From Sinotaia quadrata (Eukaryota > Mollusca > Gastropoda > Architaenioglossa > Viviparidae), in assembly GCA_028829895.1 (NCBI GenBank), contig CM054182.1:84438046-84502045 (forward strand): DNA of 64,000 nt. Direction: 5' to 3'. Within the stretch, counting starts at the first letter, position 1. Every line of letters begins with the position of its first letter. Below are positions 10,001-20,983 of the stretch, piece by piece. The notes beneath the pieces were generated by a model, which was not told where the DNA came from, searched no databases, and saw only the letters and a list, made by a program, of their open reading frames with translations. A program made the translations under genes and the position numbers.

Positions 10001-11327
10001 ATCTACTCTGACAGACAAACCAGGGTTGACAGACTTAATAGAATTTTCACTGAAGCTGACTGACAACAAACCGATACGTTTGAAGCCGTATCCGTTGCCA
10101 CACGCCAAGATAGATGACGTTAGACGTGAGATTAAGACTATGCTAGATCTAGGGGTCATAGAGAAGACTGACAGTGCCTACGGATCACCCATCGTGTTGA
10201 TTAAAAAACGTGATAACTCGTTCCGTTTTTGCGTAGACTACCGCAAACTCAATCAAGTGACAGAGTTTTGTGCCGAACCTCTTCCTGATCCGGATCTCAT
10301 CTTCACTAAGCTAGCTAACGCTCATTACTATACCAAGATAGATTTGTCACGCGGTTTTTGGCAAATCAAGGTCAAGGACACTGATCGACACATACTAGCT
10401 TTCACTACACCAGTAGGAAACTACACATGGAAAGTTATGCCTTTCGGAGTTTCAAACGCTCCAAGCATTTTTTCTAAAATGATGCGGTCATTGTTAGAAC
10501 CACTGTATGGACGTGGAGTTGAGAACTTCATGGATGATTTAATTCTAGGCACCCAGACATGGGAGGAGCACTTGACACTCTTACGAGACGTGCTAGCCAG
10601 ATTAAAGCAAGCCAACCTCACTGCCCGCCCTACGAAGTGTGAAATAGCACAATTCTCCTTAGACTTCTTGGGACACAAGTTGAGTCATGGAACTATGTCG
10701 CCAAGTGAAGCTAAGATAGCACAACTTAAGGACACTTCACAACCGCTAACAAAAACACAAGTTAGAAGTTTTCTTGGTCTTGCTAATTACTACAGAAAAT
10801 TCGTACCAGATTTTAGTGCCATTGCATGTCCTCTGACTGACTTGACACGTAAGAATATGCCTACAAAAGTAGTGTGGACTGATGCATGCCAAAACGCTTT
10901 TGACACACTGAAATCTAGACTGACTTCAGATTTAGTTGTTAAACTGCCAGATTTGACAAAACCATTCTTGTTAAGGACTGATGCTAGCAACACAGGATTA
11001 GGAGCAGTGTTATTACAAGAACACAATGACACCAAACACCCAGTTGCATATGCAAGCCGTAAACTCACAACTACTGAACAGAAATATTCCACCAGTGAAA
11101 AGGAATGTCTTGCAATAGTTTGGGCTATAAAAAAGTTCGAAAACTATTTGTACGGAAAAACCTTTGTCATTGAGTGCGATCACCAGCCGTTGGCCTTTCT
11201 CGGACAGGCGCAATTTACGAACAGCCGTTTAATGCGTTGGTCTTTGTTTCTGACACAGTATGACGCAAATATTCATTACATCAAAGGGTCTTTGAATGTT
11301 GGCGCAGATTACATGAGTCGTGCTTGA
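7008..11327 (+). CDS. gag-pol: Gag-Pol polyprotein, Ty3/gypsy Gmr1-like (integrase before RT)
   Basis: This 1,439-residue polyprotein would form the retrotransposon particle, process itself, copy the RNA and integrate the DNA. An E/K-rich coiled coil spans about residues 35-101 and a Gag domain about 128-300. A CCHC zinc knuckle follows (C353, C356, H361, C366). The aspartic protease has LLDTG at 402-406 (catalytic D404) and ILG at 469-471. Integrase has a zinc-binding H591/H598/C628/C631, then D661, D721, E757 (DD35E), and a GPF motif at 898-900. Reverse transcriptase covers about 1015-1205, with D1112 and FMDD at 1174-1177 (catalytic D1176, D1177). RNase H has D1325, E1366, D1391 and D1434. 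All expected catalytic residues are present. Gag and Pol share one frame with no stop or frameshift. No chromodomain and no envelope are seen. The ATG at 7008 has a good context (AAAATGG). Integrase lies before RT, unlike ordinary Ty3/gypsy elements. Confidence 0.97.
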   Translation: MDLEQVIENLKKNGSLLGHQGDELTNYVRTELVKKEQADLEREKRADEREMKRLEAEAKKVEAETKKLEVETEAKRIEADTEAKRIAAETKRLELEVKKLELTNPNRDRRSSGDSRSSDGNNHSRIENIIPKINMVPFDENKDQIDAYLKTFEKLARATSIPAEHWAINLSGLLQGTAKNEFNKLSDSESDNYDTVKAALLKRYKLTADTYRRKFKQATKASSETHAQYIRRVTDLFQRWIDLAETPQTYAGLRDEMVKDHILGSYKSDLLIHLAIREKSTLEEIGNAADRFDDAHSQFSNAHANNKSRPNEPQTRKDKKNDGKAPSERDDKTSKPDTKNKSDKQKDKKNLACYTCGDSGHFSRTCPEKKTAKVYAVESHTPKTEKSNRTPVQANGHDTIALLDTGCELDAIVNASLVNRTDYTGETISVTFANGEQDILPVAEVSIVSDFVEGTVKAAVMENSPHDVILGCKYVLPCKKQTSTEPPLVNAVTRAASSKDKSVTAPMSAAPAVDKATVSEIKILQAEDETLDKLRRQAVPVSDVNTDDSNKKACIILKKGLLYRYSKVGDEFRKQLVVPQTKRNDVLRLGHESLFGAHMGVQKTTSRITSEFYWPDITADIRRFVLSCDTCQRTQSKNSIRPAPLGEPELISEPYKRVALDLIGPIIPTSTRGNRYVLTTIDYATRFADAVPLKNIDTETVAEALFGLWSRVGIPTEILTDQGSQFIGNVMKEVNRLLSIKHLTCTPYHPQANGLIEKYNGTLKTALKKLATDKPKDWDRYIPALLFAYREVPQSSTGFSPFELLYGRTVRGPMMILKALWTDEKTDDEVKTTYTYVTDLRNRLETIGKIARENLTIAQSRQAEYYNKHTKPREFEVNDKVLLLLPEAHNKLQMKWKGPFVVTAKLGGLNYKVQTGKREKIFHVNLLKKYISREDQTTQADFVVATIVTEDEGDTDCVTGTLPNCPLQTDETVKDVRVNEALTERQKKEVNELLNEFSSTLTDKPGLTDLIEFSLKLTDNKPIRLKPYPLPHAKIDDVRREIKTMLDLGVIEKTDSAYGSPIVLIKKRDNSFRFCVDYRKLNQVTEFCAEPLPDPDLIFTKLANAHYYTKIDLSRGFWQIKVKDTDRHILAFTTPVGNYTWKVMPFGVSNAPSIFSKMMRSLLEPLYGRGVENFMDDLILGTQTWEEHLTLLRDVLARLKQANLTARPTKCEIAQFSLDFLGHKLSHGTMSPSEAKIAQLKDTSQPLTKTQVRSFLGLANYYRKFVPDFSAIACPLTDLTRKNMPTKVVWTDACQNAFDTLKSRLTSDLVVKLPDLTKPFLLRTDASNTGLGAVLLQEHNDTKHPVAYASRKLTTTEQKYSTSEKECLAIVWAIKKFENYLYGKTFVIECDHQPLAFLGQAQFTNSRLMRWSLFLTQYDANIHYIKGSLNVGADYMSRA

Positions 11328-11550
11328 TGCCATCAAGTGCCGGTACTGATAGAATGTTGTTTAATCAATTAACTGAACCCTACGGATTCCTTCCTGTAAA
11401 TATGAAATATAGTTGCACACTTTATTTCTAGGAATGTTGAAATTTTTTTTGTGTAAATTTTTCTTCATTGTGGACTTCTACATTTTATCATACATAATTT
11501 GTAGGAGGCATTTTATCTTTGGTAAGATAAACGCCTCAAAAGCAAGGGGG
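11328..11550 (+). other. 3' untranslated stretch and polypurine tract
   Basis: Only 223 bp separate the stop codon from the 3' LTR, too little for an envelope gene. The last bases, AAAAGCAAGGGGG (about 11538-11550), are purine-rich with one C and directly abut the LTR. This fits the polypurine tract that primes plus-strand DNA. Confidence 0.8.
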
Positions 11551-13099
11551 TGTCACGAGTCTGATAAAAATGTCCGACCTGATGACCCACTTGCCTTGTT
11601 TACTTCAAATTCGAATATTTGAAACCCTTGACTCCTTTGTTCAAAGCTTCCTTTTTCTAGGTGCTTCTAGAACAGGTCAAGATGTTATGTAACTTTAGGA
11701 CCATTGTCCAGTTCTCGAACCAACTACATGCTTCGCGAACAGTCACGTGATACGCAATATACCTTTCTATATATGTACCTACACGCTTCCGCTCCCTCAC
11801 TTCGAGCACATTTTAGCTAATTCCATCAGCTTACTCGGGTCGTGAGAGGCAGCCGGCGCCATAGAGAATCAAGGTACCCTTCGACTTCTCTCAAAGGTAT
11901 CATTTTATTTAATAGTATTTGCCTATGTATTGTTTAAGTATGTATTTGTGCTATGTATTATATGATTTCCATATACACTTGAGCATGGTTCAGAGAAATA
12001 GCTGAAAACCTATAAGTTACGAAATATAAATTTATTGTAACCATTTTTCCATTTCTGTACTTTAATTTATATTGTTTAATTCACTAAGAGCCAGAATGCT
12101 GCGCTCGATATGAATTCTTCATGTAATTCAATTATTGCGTGTAATTTAAATTGTAAATTGTGAAGCGCTCTGTCGGCTTGAATTACCCCTTGTATGAACA
12201 TTAATTTAACGTTGTATCTATTTTATTGCTTCATACGTCATGACTGTTAAATGGAACACATGTGAGACGATTATATTTTTTCTAAAAATTTAATTGTAAG
12301 CGACGCGAGGTCGAAACTCTTTGTTCAGCGCATTTAATTGAGCCATGCCTAAGTAGGGCCTGTTAGGTTGAGAATTATATCCAAACACGTTGCATCCACA
12401 GGTCGGCTCATGGTTCATGTTCACCCATGCCTCACCTGCACTAGCTTATTGGTGTAAGCGTGTCGAAATCCACTCTGAGGGCCATGCTGCAAAAATTCCA
12501 GTTCCTAGCCACTAACAAAGGGACATCATTCCTTATGCACCACGTGTGTCGTTAAAGGGGGACTGAGGGAACGAACCGGCATGATTGAGTGTTGAGACCA
12601 AGGATACAAGAATAGAGCTAAGTGCAAGATCAAGTGTACAGATCTCAAAGGAACACTTTTCTGGCAATTTAGATTGACAAAAATCAGGCATAGGCGCGTA
12701 AAGACAGAGTGAAGACTATTCGCGTTGCATTCGATTTATTGTTAATTTGTTAAACCTTATTAAATCTTATTTTCTTTGTTAATACCTCTTAGTAGTTGAT
12801 TTCTATGCACAATAGACCAATTAGATTAATTCTTAGATTTGAATGGGGGCGGATGAGCAGAAAGATTGATAACGAGTGCATATTAATTTAGAGGGATTTA
12901 ACTGTTTTCAAATCTAGCTAAAAGTTCGCAGTTTATTAGTCTGTAAATTTGTCGTCTGAACTACAAGACGCACTTTTAATTAGTCAGATAATAAATTGAG
13001 CAACCAGTCTGCGTAGAATATGAGAGGAAGAATTAATTATATTTAAAGTCTTTTAATTATTCTAAGCAGGGTCTTTAAATAAATACTGGAAACGTAACA
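11551..13099 (+). repeat. 3' LTR (1,549 bp)
   Basis: Same length as the 5' LTR and identical by eye. Transcript 3' ends are expected here; AATAAA signals lie at 12990-12995 and 13078-13083. Confidence 0.96.
12990..12995 (+). terminator. Candidate polyadenylation signal in the 3' LTR
   Basis: AATAAA lies about 105 bp before the LTR end. A second AATAAA at 13078-13083 lies only 16 bp before the LTR end. Which one is used cannot be told from sequence. Confidence 0.35.
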
Positions 13100-13104
13100 A
13101 CCTC
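13100..13104 (+). repeat. Target-site duplication, right copy (ACCTC)
   Basis: ACCTC directly follows the terminal CA of the 3' LTR and matches 4837-4841. Confidence 0.92.
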
Positions 13105-13190
13105 ACATCCCTCTCCTAGTATCCTGTCTTAAGATGTTTCAACTGTTACCTCACGTCCCTCTCCTAGTATCCTGTCTTAAGGTGTTTCAT
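13100..13190 (+). repeat. 48-bp minisatellite, right part
   Basis: CCTCTCCTAGTATCCTGTCT recurs here about 48 bp apart, continuing the array at 4783-4841. Removing the retrotransposon and one ACCTC gives about three contiguous 48-bp units. Confidence 0.9.
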
Positions 13191-13202
13191 GTGCGCTTAG
13201 TG

Positions 13203-13760
13203 TTTCCACAAGTATCAATTTCTGAATGCGTTCAGTTGTTTCCACAAAAATCCGGTTTCTAAATGTGTTCAGTCGTTTCCACAGATATCCGGTTTCTAAT
13301 TGTGATCAGTCGTTTCCACAGATATTGGGTTTTTAAATACGTCCAATTGTTTCCATAGGTATCCAATTTCTAAAAGCGTTCAGTTGTTTCCACATGTATC
13401 CGGTTTCTAAATGTGTTCAGTTGTTTCCACAGGTATCCAGTATCTAAATGCGTTCAGTTGTTTCCAGAGGTATCCAATTTCTAAAAGCGTTCAGTTGTTT
13501 TCACAGATATCCGCTTGCTAAACGCATTTAGTTATTTAGTCGTTTGCACAGGTATCCGGTTTCTAAATGCGTTCAGTTGTTTCCACAGATATCCGCTTGC
13601 TAAATGTGTTCACTTGGTTTCATGTACATTTGCATATATATGCAATTGTTTCCACATATATATCCGGTTTCCACATAGATGCAATTGTTTCCATATGTAT
13701 CCAGTTTCAAAAAGTATCCGATTTTTTTTATAAGTATCCGGTTTCATCTATATTTGTTTT
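13203..13760 (+). repeat. ~37-bp degenerate minisatellite
   Basis: GTTTCCACAGGTATCCGG followed by TTTCTAAATGCGTTCAG recurs about 12-15 times at about 37-bp spacing with many substitutions. Decayed copies may extend to about 13990. Overlapping short open frames here are repeat artefacts. Confidence 0.88.
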
Positions 13761-14045
13761 GTATTTTCGTTATAATTTAATGTGCCTCCGGTAATGTCCA
13801 CAAGTGCTCACTGGCTTCCATATAGTGTCCAGTTGTTTCTGCATACACCCAATCGGGTTTTTCACCATGCATCACTCAGGTTGAATCTAATACAACCGGT
13901 TAATTCTTTCGCATTCAGAAAGACTGCTTCCCATTTTCTTTATATACATCCAATACCCGAAATATTTTCCACGAGTACCCGTTTGCCTTAGTGCTGATGA
14001 CAGATGTCAGTGATTTAAAGTAGTGAACGTATTGTCATATTAAAG

Positions 14046-14429
14046 GTGGCACGTTACACGTAATTGTTTTAGAATATTGTCCACTTTACTATGCGGCACG
14101 TTACACGTAATTGTTTTAGAATATTGTCCACTTTACTATGTGGCACGTTACACGTAATTGTTTTAGAATATTGTCCACCTTACTATGCGGCACGTTACAC
14201 GTAATTGTTTTAGAATATTGTCCACCTTACTATGCGGCACGTTACACGTAATTGTTTTAGAATATTGTCCACTTTACTATGCGGCACGTTACACGTAATT
14301 GTTTTAGAATATTGTCCACTTTACTATGCGGCACGTTACACATAATTGTTTTAGAATATTGTCCACCTTACTATGCGGCACGTTACACGTAATTGTTTTA
14401 GAATATTGTCCTCCCACTTTACTATGCGG
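14046..14429 (+). repeat. 47-bp minisatellite, eight units
   Basis: GGCACGTTACACGTAATTG recurs at an exact 47-bp step from 14047, with the variants ACACATAATT, GTGGCACG and CCACCTTAC. A 4-base change disrupts the final unit. Confidence 0.95.
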
Positions 14430-14821
14430 CCACGAAGCCTGAACGCTCCATATTTTAATTCGATTAAATTGAAATCTCAAACTTTACCACAATTTCAGTG
14501 GGGAGAAATATATACTTCTTTTATTCTTGGCATCTAAGCGTATGGAACTTGAAATACAAAATGTTGATACTTTAGTTTATACATGTACGACATACTGACG
14601 ACAGTTTGGGCTGACTGTGATAGATTCCGTGGCAAAAAGATCCGAAAACTCAATAAATGCTAGCTCTCCTTGCGCAATTTTCTTTTCAGTTTGCACTGCT
14701 AATGAGATTGGACAAACTGGCTGAGTCTGTTCGGCTTGACGTGAAAAGCTCATAATCAGCGAGAGCTTTGAAGAGTCAAGTTCTCTGCAACGACGACTGC
14801 AAATGCCTTAATCTCCTCAGC
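14430..14821. other. Spacer between arrays
   Basis: No gene, RNA or repeat array recognised. Confidence 0.4.
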
Positions 14822-15290
14822 TTTACAGACAATTAAATCATTGTGTTAACTTAGACATAGCTATCTGAACAGACAAACATTGTATGAGTTTGAAATATAG
14901 CTAGATTTACAGACAATTAAATCATTGTGTTAACTTAGACATAGCTATCTGAACAGACAATTCACACATTGTATTAGTTTGAAATATAGCTAGATTTACA
15001 GACAATTAAATCATTGTGTTAACTTAGACATAGCTATCTGAACAGACAAACATTGTTTGAGTTTTAAATATAGCTAGATTTACAGACAATTAAATCATTG
15101 TGTAAACTTAGACATAACTATCTGAACAGACAATGCATTCATTGTATTAGTTTGAAATATAGCTAGATTTACAGACAATTAAATCATTGTGTAAACTTAG
15201 ACATAGTATCTGAACAGACAATTCACACATTGTATTAGCTTGAAATATAGTTAGATTTACAGACAATTAAAATTTTGTGTTAACTTTTAA
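14822..15290 (+). repeat. Alternating 84/89-bp satellite (dimeric)
   Basis: TTTACAGACAATTAAATCAT recurs near 14822, 14906, 14995, 15079, 15168 and 15256. The steps are 84, 89, 84, 89 and 88 bp. The 84-bp form carries ACAAACATTG and the 89-bp form carries ACAATTCACACATTG or similar, so the true unit appears to be a ~173-bp dimer. Confidence 0.9.
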
Positions 15291-15461
15291 AATAGCTAGC
15301 TGAAAGAATCAGTAACAAAATAAAAGATACAAGAAAACTTTATTGTTTCTGAAGAGAATTTTAAGATATTATTATGTTGCGTGAGTAATCACACCTCCCC
15401 AAAAGTCATTATGCTTACTTCTATACTCAACATCAATGTTTACATATTATTAGTCATACAT

Positions 15462-15591
<130 letters not shown>

Positions 15592-15735
15592 CTCTACGCC
15601 TATGCTCACCTCATGTATTGCGTGTACTAGTAGGAAAGTTCAGAAAATTTGTTTAGGAGAACAATAGAATTGGGGAAACAATATTAGATATCGGTCTTCC
15701 CGTTGAAAGTTTAGGTCTTCGTTAACTTTCTGACT

Positions 15736-15736
<1 letters not shown>

Positions 15737-15809
<73 letters not shown>
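15737..15809 (+). repeat. (CT)n microsatellite
   Basis: About 35 CT units. Confidence 0.98.
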
Positions 15810-15811
<2 letters not shown>

Positions 15812-15880
15812 CCCCCATAACACTTCGCTTTCATTTAAAGCTGCTGTCTTTACAAAATGATCCACAATAAACGTCCTTTC

Positions 15881-16201
15881 AAGATCGGACTTTTTGCCAC
15901 TTCACATTTAAGTGATTAGACAATAGGTTTCTCTATAGCAGGTAAACTTTGAGATTGAGATTGGCTGGTCTCGTTCTCGTAAATCATAACCATTGGATAA
16001 TGAAAACTACTCACCCAATTAAGATGGTTTGCATTACATCAGCAATTTCTAACTTATTCTCAACTCGGGTGTTTACTTCAAATCAGACATTTTCAAACAT
16101 ACCGTCATAAGGAGTGCCCAAGGTCGGGTTAATCCGACAATTTAACAAGTTATATAACAATTAAATTTTAAAATAGGGAGAGGCAAATTTACTCCACCAC
16201 A
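15881..16201 (+). repeat. Interspersed repeat family X, copy 1
   Basis: This ~320-bp stretch aligns by eye with 44957-45272 in the same orientation. Shared blocks include GTTCTCGTAAATC, GGTTTGCATTACATCAGCAA, TATATAACAATTAA and AATAGGGA. The flanks do not match. It looks like two old copies of one dispersed element. No tRNA-like head, inverted ends or coding capacity was recognised, so its class is unknown. Confidence 0.75.
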
Positions 16202-17202
16202 CATTGCGATATCAATATTATAATAAAAAATTATAATAAATAATTATTATATTATACCAATATTCTACCTTTTACACCTGCTCGTCCCCGCCCCCCCCCC
16301 CACTCACTAAAAAAAATTATAAATCTTCTCAAACATTTCAGCTCTTTTCTTTAACTTGACTGGTTATTCGCAGAAATCTATTTCATCTAGAAGTCTCAAT
16401 CTGCATCCACATTTAGGAAACAACGAAACATATCTGTTCAGACGCCATTAAGGATGCTATGTTCATAAACACTAGTCATAACTCAAATATTCTTTCCTGT
16501 AAATGTTAACTTGTATAAAACAGGCTTGAACAAAATGTTTTAATAAAAAAATTACGAAGATTAATAAATTCACAGCACATTAAATTTTGCTCGCAATAGT
16601 ATTAATGCTCATAATGAGTATTTTATAATAGAAACAAAATGACTGACTGACACATCGCTCCCAACACGACATGAATAAAATGCATATTTGGAATAGTCAG
16701 TCTTAGAATCGTGCGTCAAAGAACATAATATTAAAATCTGTTAAATCATCATGTAAAAATAAAAATTATATTTTTCTTTTAAACCTTAACCTGGAAACTG
16801 CCCTTTTAATTTTGTAAGAATGCACTCACTCGGTCCGAAGACAAGACTTTATAAGAGCCACGTTGTAACACGGATTCAGCTGAGTAAACAAAAGGCAAAA
16901 TGTAGCTGTTGCAGGCAAGGTTTTTAGGCTTCACCTATAAATTACCGGCACGGAAGACAACCACAACGGTAGCAATCTACTTTACCCATCAATGACCTCT
17001 ATGACTTAGCAAGCATTTTCCGATGTCAAGTAAAAACTGTCAGAAGTCGGCTGGATAACACTGTGCAACGATTTGTGCACCCTTATCGACACCCACCACC
17101 CTTTTACAACAGCTATACGAATCAATTAATTAGATTTGGGCACACTTAAAAATCTACTTAGCGTTGAAAATCAGAAGAGAGCTTTTATCACCAATTCGAT
17201 TT
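16202..17202. other. AT-rich intergenic DNA
   Basis: Contains a short C run near 16290. No gene or array supported. Confidence 0.4.
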
Positions 17203-17204
17203 AA

Positions 17205-17268
<64 letters not shown>

Positions 17269-17270
17269 AA
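17203..17270 (+). repeat. (GAAA)n microsatellite
   Basis: About 16 GAAA tetranucleotides. Confidence 0.97.
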
Positions 17271-20200
17271 AGTCCCATGAATACGACTTAACAGCCGCTG
17301 AGGCGTGACGCCAACCATTACTACCTGCCTAGTATTGCTGGAGACAGTGATAGACAGACCAAAGAGTATCGAGCCCGGACAAAATTATCCTAGGTGTCGC
17401 GCAAGGAGCAGATAATGTTACCGCTTATATTATAGAAAAACTTTCCGAAGTTTGTCTAAGAAAAATCCTACTGTCAAGAACGCCCTCACATCTGTCGTTC
17501 GCAGGGTGTCATGCTCTGTCACCCGTGACGATAAATAATGCGAAGTTACAGCAATTAACAGAAATTATTAGTAATATAAATCCTAATTGAGAAAAAATTT
17601 AATGTATTTTTTTGCTAATATAAAACGGGTTCGGTGTAGCGAAATGAAACCCTTTAGAAAATGTTCTTCAAGATTTGACGTGTACGATGTATTATGTTGA
17701 AAGTGAACATATCCATTTCAGACTTCCCTTGGTTTCACAACCCAAGCAGACGGTGGCGTCTGTCGTCTACTCAGGGTTCGAGCCCTTCTCTGGACAAAAT
17801 TAATTGTTGGTGGCTGTATCTGATGACGTTTATTGTTTCTTGGGGATGACGATAAATGGAATCTCGTGTTCTCGCACCCATCTGAAGAATCAGTAAGTTT
17901 GCTCATCGCGATCGTGAAACCCTTTAGGTCAATCTGAATGAAGGAATTTTCTTTTATTAAACTCAACTTTTCCACATCTATTTCAGTTAATTTTATTTAT
18001 TTAGCTAACATTTATACACACCATTTCATTTACAGACATCTGTAACTGTTTTTCTCTTCACTTAACTCCCATTTACAGACGCGTATTCCTTTGATTCCTT
18101 TTATGTAGCTCAAATTTACAGATAACAATTTCAATCATCTTTCAATATAACCAATGCAAATTTTAAAATCTATTATCAAAACTGTTTTTTTTAAAATTAT
18201 TAATTTCTTTAATTGAAATTTACAGACGTATTTTAATTATTCCTATCATTTACACAAATTTGGAAACACTTAAATTGAATATTATAGACACCAATTTCAA
18301 CAAGATTTTGGGTGATTAGTGTGTTCTCAGGAATTTACGCTATTGAATTCTACAAGGAGTAAGACAGGGGTATTTCAATTTTGATGGTATTACGGGCAAT
18401 GTCTAATAATCCATTTATAAGGATTCTATTGTTTTCTACATTGTGCATGTGTATGTAGGTGCAATGCATGATATCTACTTTAAACACTACTTACAGATGT
18501 CAGAAATATGGGCACGTACTCCTCAATATAAAAAAAAGTATACAAAAGTATACTCCTCAATATAAAAAAAAATATACAAAAAAGTATTTCTCTTTATCTT
18601 TCGAGACATTAATTCACCTTCCCATCCTTATATATCTTTACTTTTTAAAAAAAATCCGCTCAATGACAAAATTACTTTAAAAACTATGCATATAATACTT
18701 TTTGTCTCTTTTCCAAGGTCTATTTTTCATTATTAGCCTTTGCTGTCATCAGCTATTAGATCCCAATTCAACGTTAGAATCCCCCAAAGTGAATAATATA
18801 TATTTCTTCAATCTCAGATTTGTGATCCACTCTCACTGTTAGCATCCTGAAAAGTGAATAACAGTGTACACTTTCTGAAACCTACGATTAGTGTGTTTAA
18901 AACAAACATCTTAAACAGCTGCCAAGGGCAATCAGAATGCTAAACGTTCACGCCAGCCTGGTCTAGCTTAGATAGCTGACCAGACGACACACCTCATTAG
19001 GGAAAGACCCTTGATCCGCGGCTCTCTAGTCTGGAAACGCTATCATTATAACACCCAAGCAGACTCTTAACTTGCGTGAGTTGATTTCCTTTCGGGTGTC
19101 TTGGCAGGCCTATTCACCCACTTTTTTTTTTCTTTTTTTTTGACGCATGCGCTTGAAAACCTTGATACATAGCAGCTAGGCCCGGACGCGTTACTGCATG
19201 ATGAGTGTAATCAATACCCACTATCCACTATTACCACCACCACCAACCAGCATACATACCTCATCCAATCAGCACGCCTCTATCCGTCACAGTTAACAAA
19301 GACTGGTGTCCGGCTGATGTCGTCAACGTTCGCTAGAGAGGTGCAGGAAGATCTAAGTTTCCTAAGAAAAACAAAGTTTTCCAGCCTGCGGGGATTTTCT
19401 CTTGCTACTAATGAAGGTGGGAAAAAGTACAACCCTCGCGCCTGGAGTCAAAAGCTGCGACGACAGAATTTATTCTTAGAAAACCAACACAAACAACGCC
19501 TGCCGCGCGCAACGTGTTGCACTTGACGTCATGGAGTTTGTGGAGACGTTAACACCAGGTCAAAACTAATCATGGCCAAACATGCGCGAGATGACGAGCT
19601 GTCAAAGACGAGGCGCTGTCAAGGGATAAATGTTACACTACGTTAAATTCAGAATGACAACAACCCTCACACTCTCATTATATTTGCTTTAATGTTATTT
19701 CATTAAAACACCTTGTGTTTGCTTTAGGAAGAAATCAATCTTGCATTAATAAAGGAAAATGTCATTATCGGTTTTATGGGCTAATGAACTGTTTCATGTT
19801 TAAGCAAGGGGATATTATACCATTGTTTCAGTGTTGTTTTTATTTCTCCCGCATGAAACTACTTTAACAAATAGTTCACCAAACGAACACACGCACATAC
19901 GCACAATTTACATATTTTTCTGGACATCCATAGAAGTCTGCTGAAAAATCAAAGTGTCACTTGCTTTACAGCTGACCAAACATTTTAGATTGAAAGAAGA
20001 TGAAAGATGTGTGATCTCAGTGTGTGCCACTTTCAGGATAATGCAGGGACTTACTGTGTGCACTTTCAAGAGAGCAATTTAAAAATACGTACATACAACA
20101 GACAGATTGTTACTTCAGTATGTTAGGGGTTGGGTTCTTTTTTTTTTGCATGCTAAGTTCTTATTAAATACAGTCTGTAGTCAGTTATATTAACTCATAT

Positions 20201-20983
20201 TAATTATCCAGTCTATTGCAAGTGACCTAACCTTGATTATATATGATAGATTGTTTCCTAAATAATACGAATTAAAACCTTTTCGATAGATCTAACTCTA
20301 TAGCATTCAATGAATAGTTTAACAAGAACTACTATTTAGAGAAATCGGCTAGATCGATTCTGAGTTTTAAATTCTGACAAACAAAAAATTGCAAGTACAA
20401 TGTTCATATAATTTAAACAATTTTTTCAAAATCTTTCATAACTATAGAATTCTTAATAGGACCGAGTAAAATATTCCACAACAATAGGCCATCGATTTAC
20501 AAGTTTAAACTTCAGTGATATTAATAGGCCTGAAGATCTTATCTCTTCTTGTTTGTTTGTATTGTATTGTAAATTTAATTATATTTATTAAATTATATAT
20601 CTCGAAAACGGTCGATACCAGACGCGTAGTTACCATACGTTACAAAGCGTCGGTATTTTCAATATGGCGGACATTTGCATTGTGTCCTCTCCACATATAC
20701 ACCTTAGTGGTGGTATGCGTTCTCGCCTAACCTGATCAGATGAAGACTGACACAGAAGTAGTTATTTGATTAAGTTCGCTGCACACCAGTCTTGGCTCAA
20801 ATCAAAATCTTTATCGCATCTCATTAAGAGCTATCGCTCGCTGATGTATTACACGTACTTACGTTACAAACGACAGCGGGCTAATAATAAATGTATGCAA
20901 ATTAGTAACCGGAGATCACTGACACTGATTTTTGCCATAATTTCACTTGGCTCCTTTCAATGACAGGCGTTTGTGTGCGTGAA

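Larger units (their letters stand above)
4842..13099 (+). mobile_element. Complete Gmr1-like Ty3/gypsy LTR retrotransposon
   Basis: The 8,258-bp element is made of a 5' LTR (4842-6390), an untranslated leader with a primer-site candidate, a single Gag-Pol ORF (7008-11327), a short 3' untranslated stretch with a purine-rich tract, and a 3' LTR (11551-13099). It is flanked by the 5-bp duplication ACCTC. The pol domains are Ty3/gypsy in sequence but ordered protease, integrase, reverse transcriptase, RNase H. That order defines the Gmr1-like elements, first described from Atlantic cod and other deuterostomes (established knowledge). There is no third ORF, so no envelope. The two LTRs showed no difference when read side by side, and the ORF is unbroken, so the insertion is recent and may be mobile. 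It interrupts a 48-bp minisatellite. Confidence 0.97.

Noticed and set aside
7616..11213. Short reverse-strand and alternative-frame ORFs within the Gag-Pol region
   Set aside because: Shadows of the strong Gag-Pol frame. None has its own domain or signals.
11328..11550. Envelope-like third ORF of the retrotransposon
   Set aside because: Only 223 bp lie between the pol stop and the 3' LTR, and they contain no membrane-protein frame.
17730..17800. tRNA-like GGTTCGAGCCC motif
   Set aside because: The T-arm can form, but no matching acceptor stem, D-arm or clear box A was found upstream.
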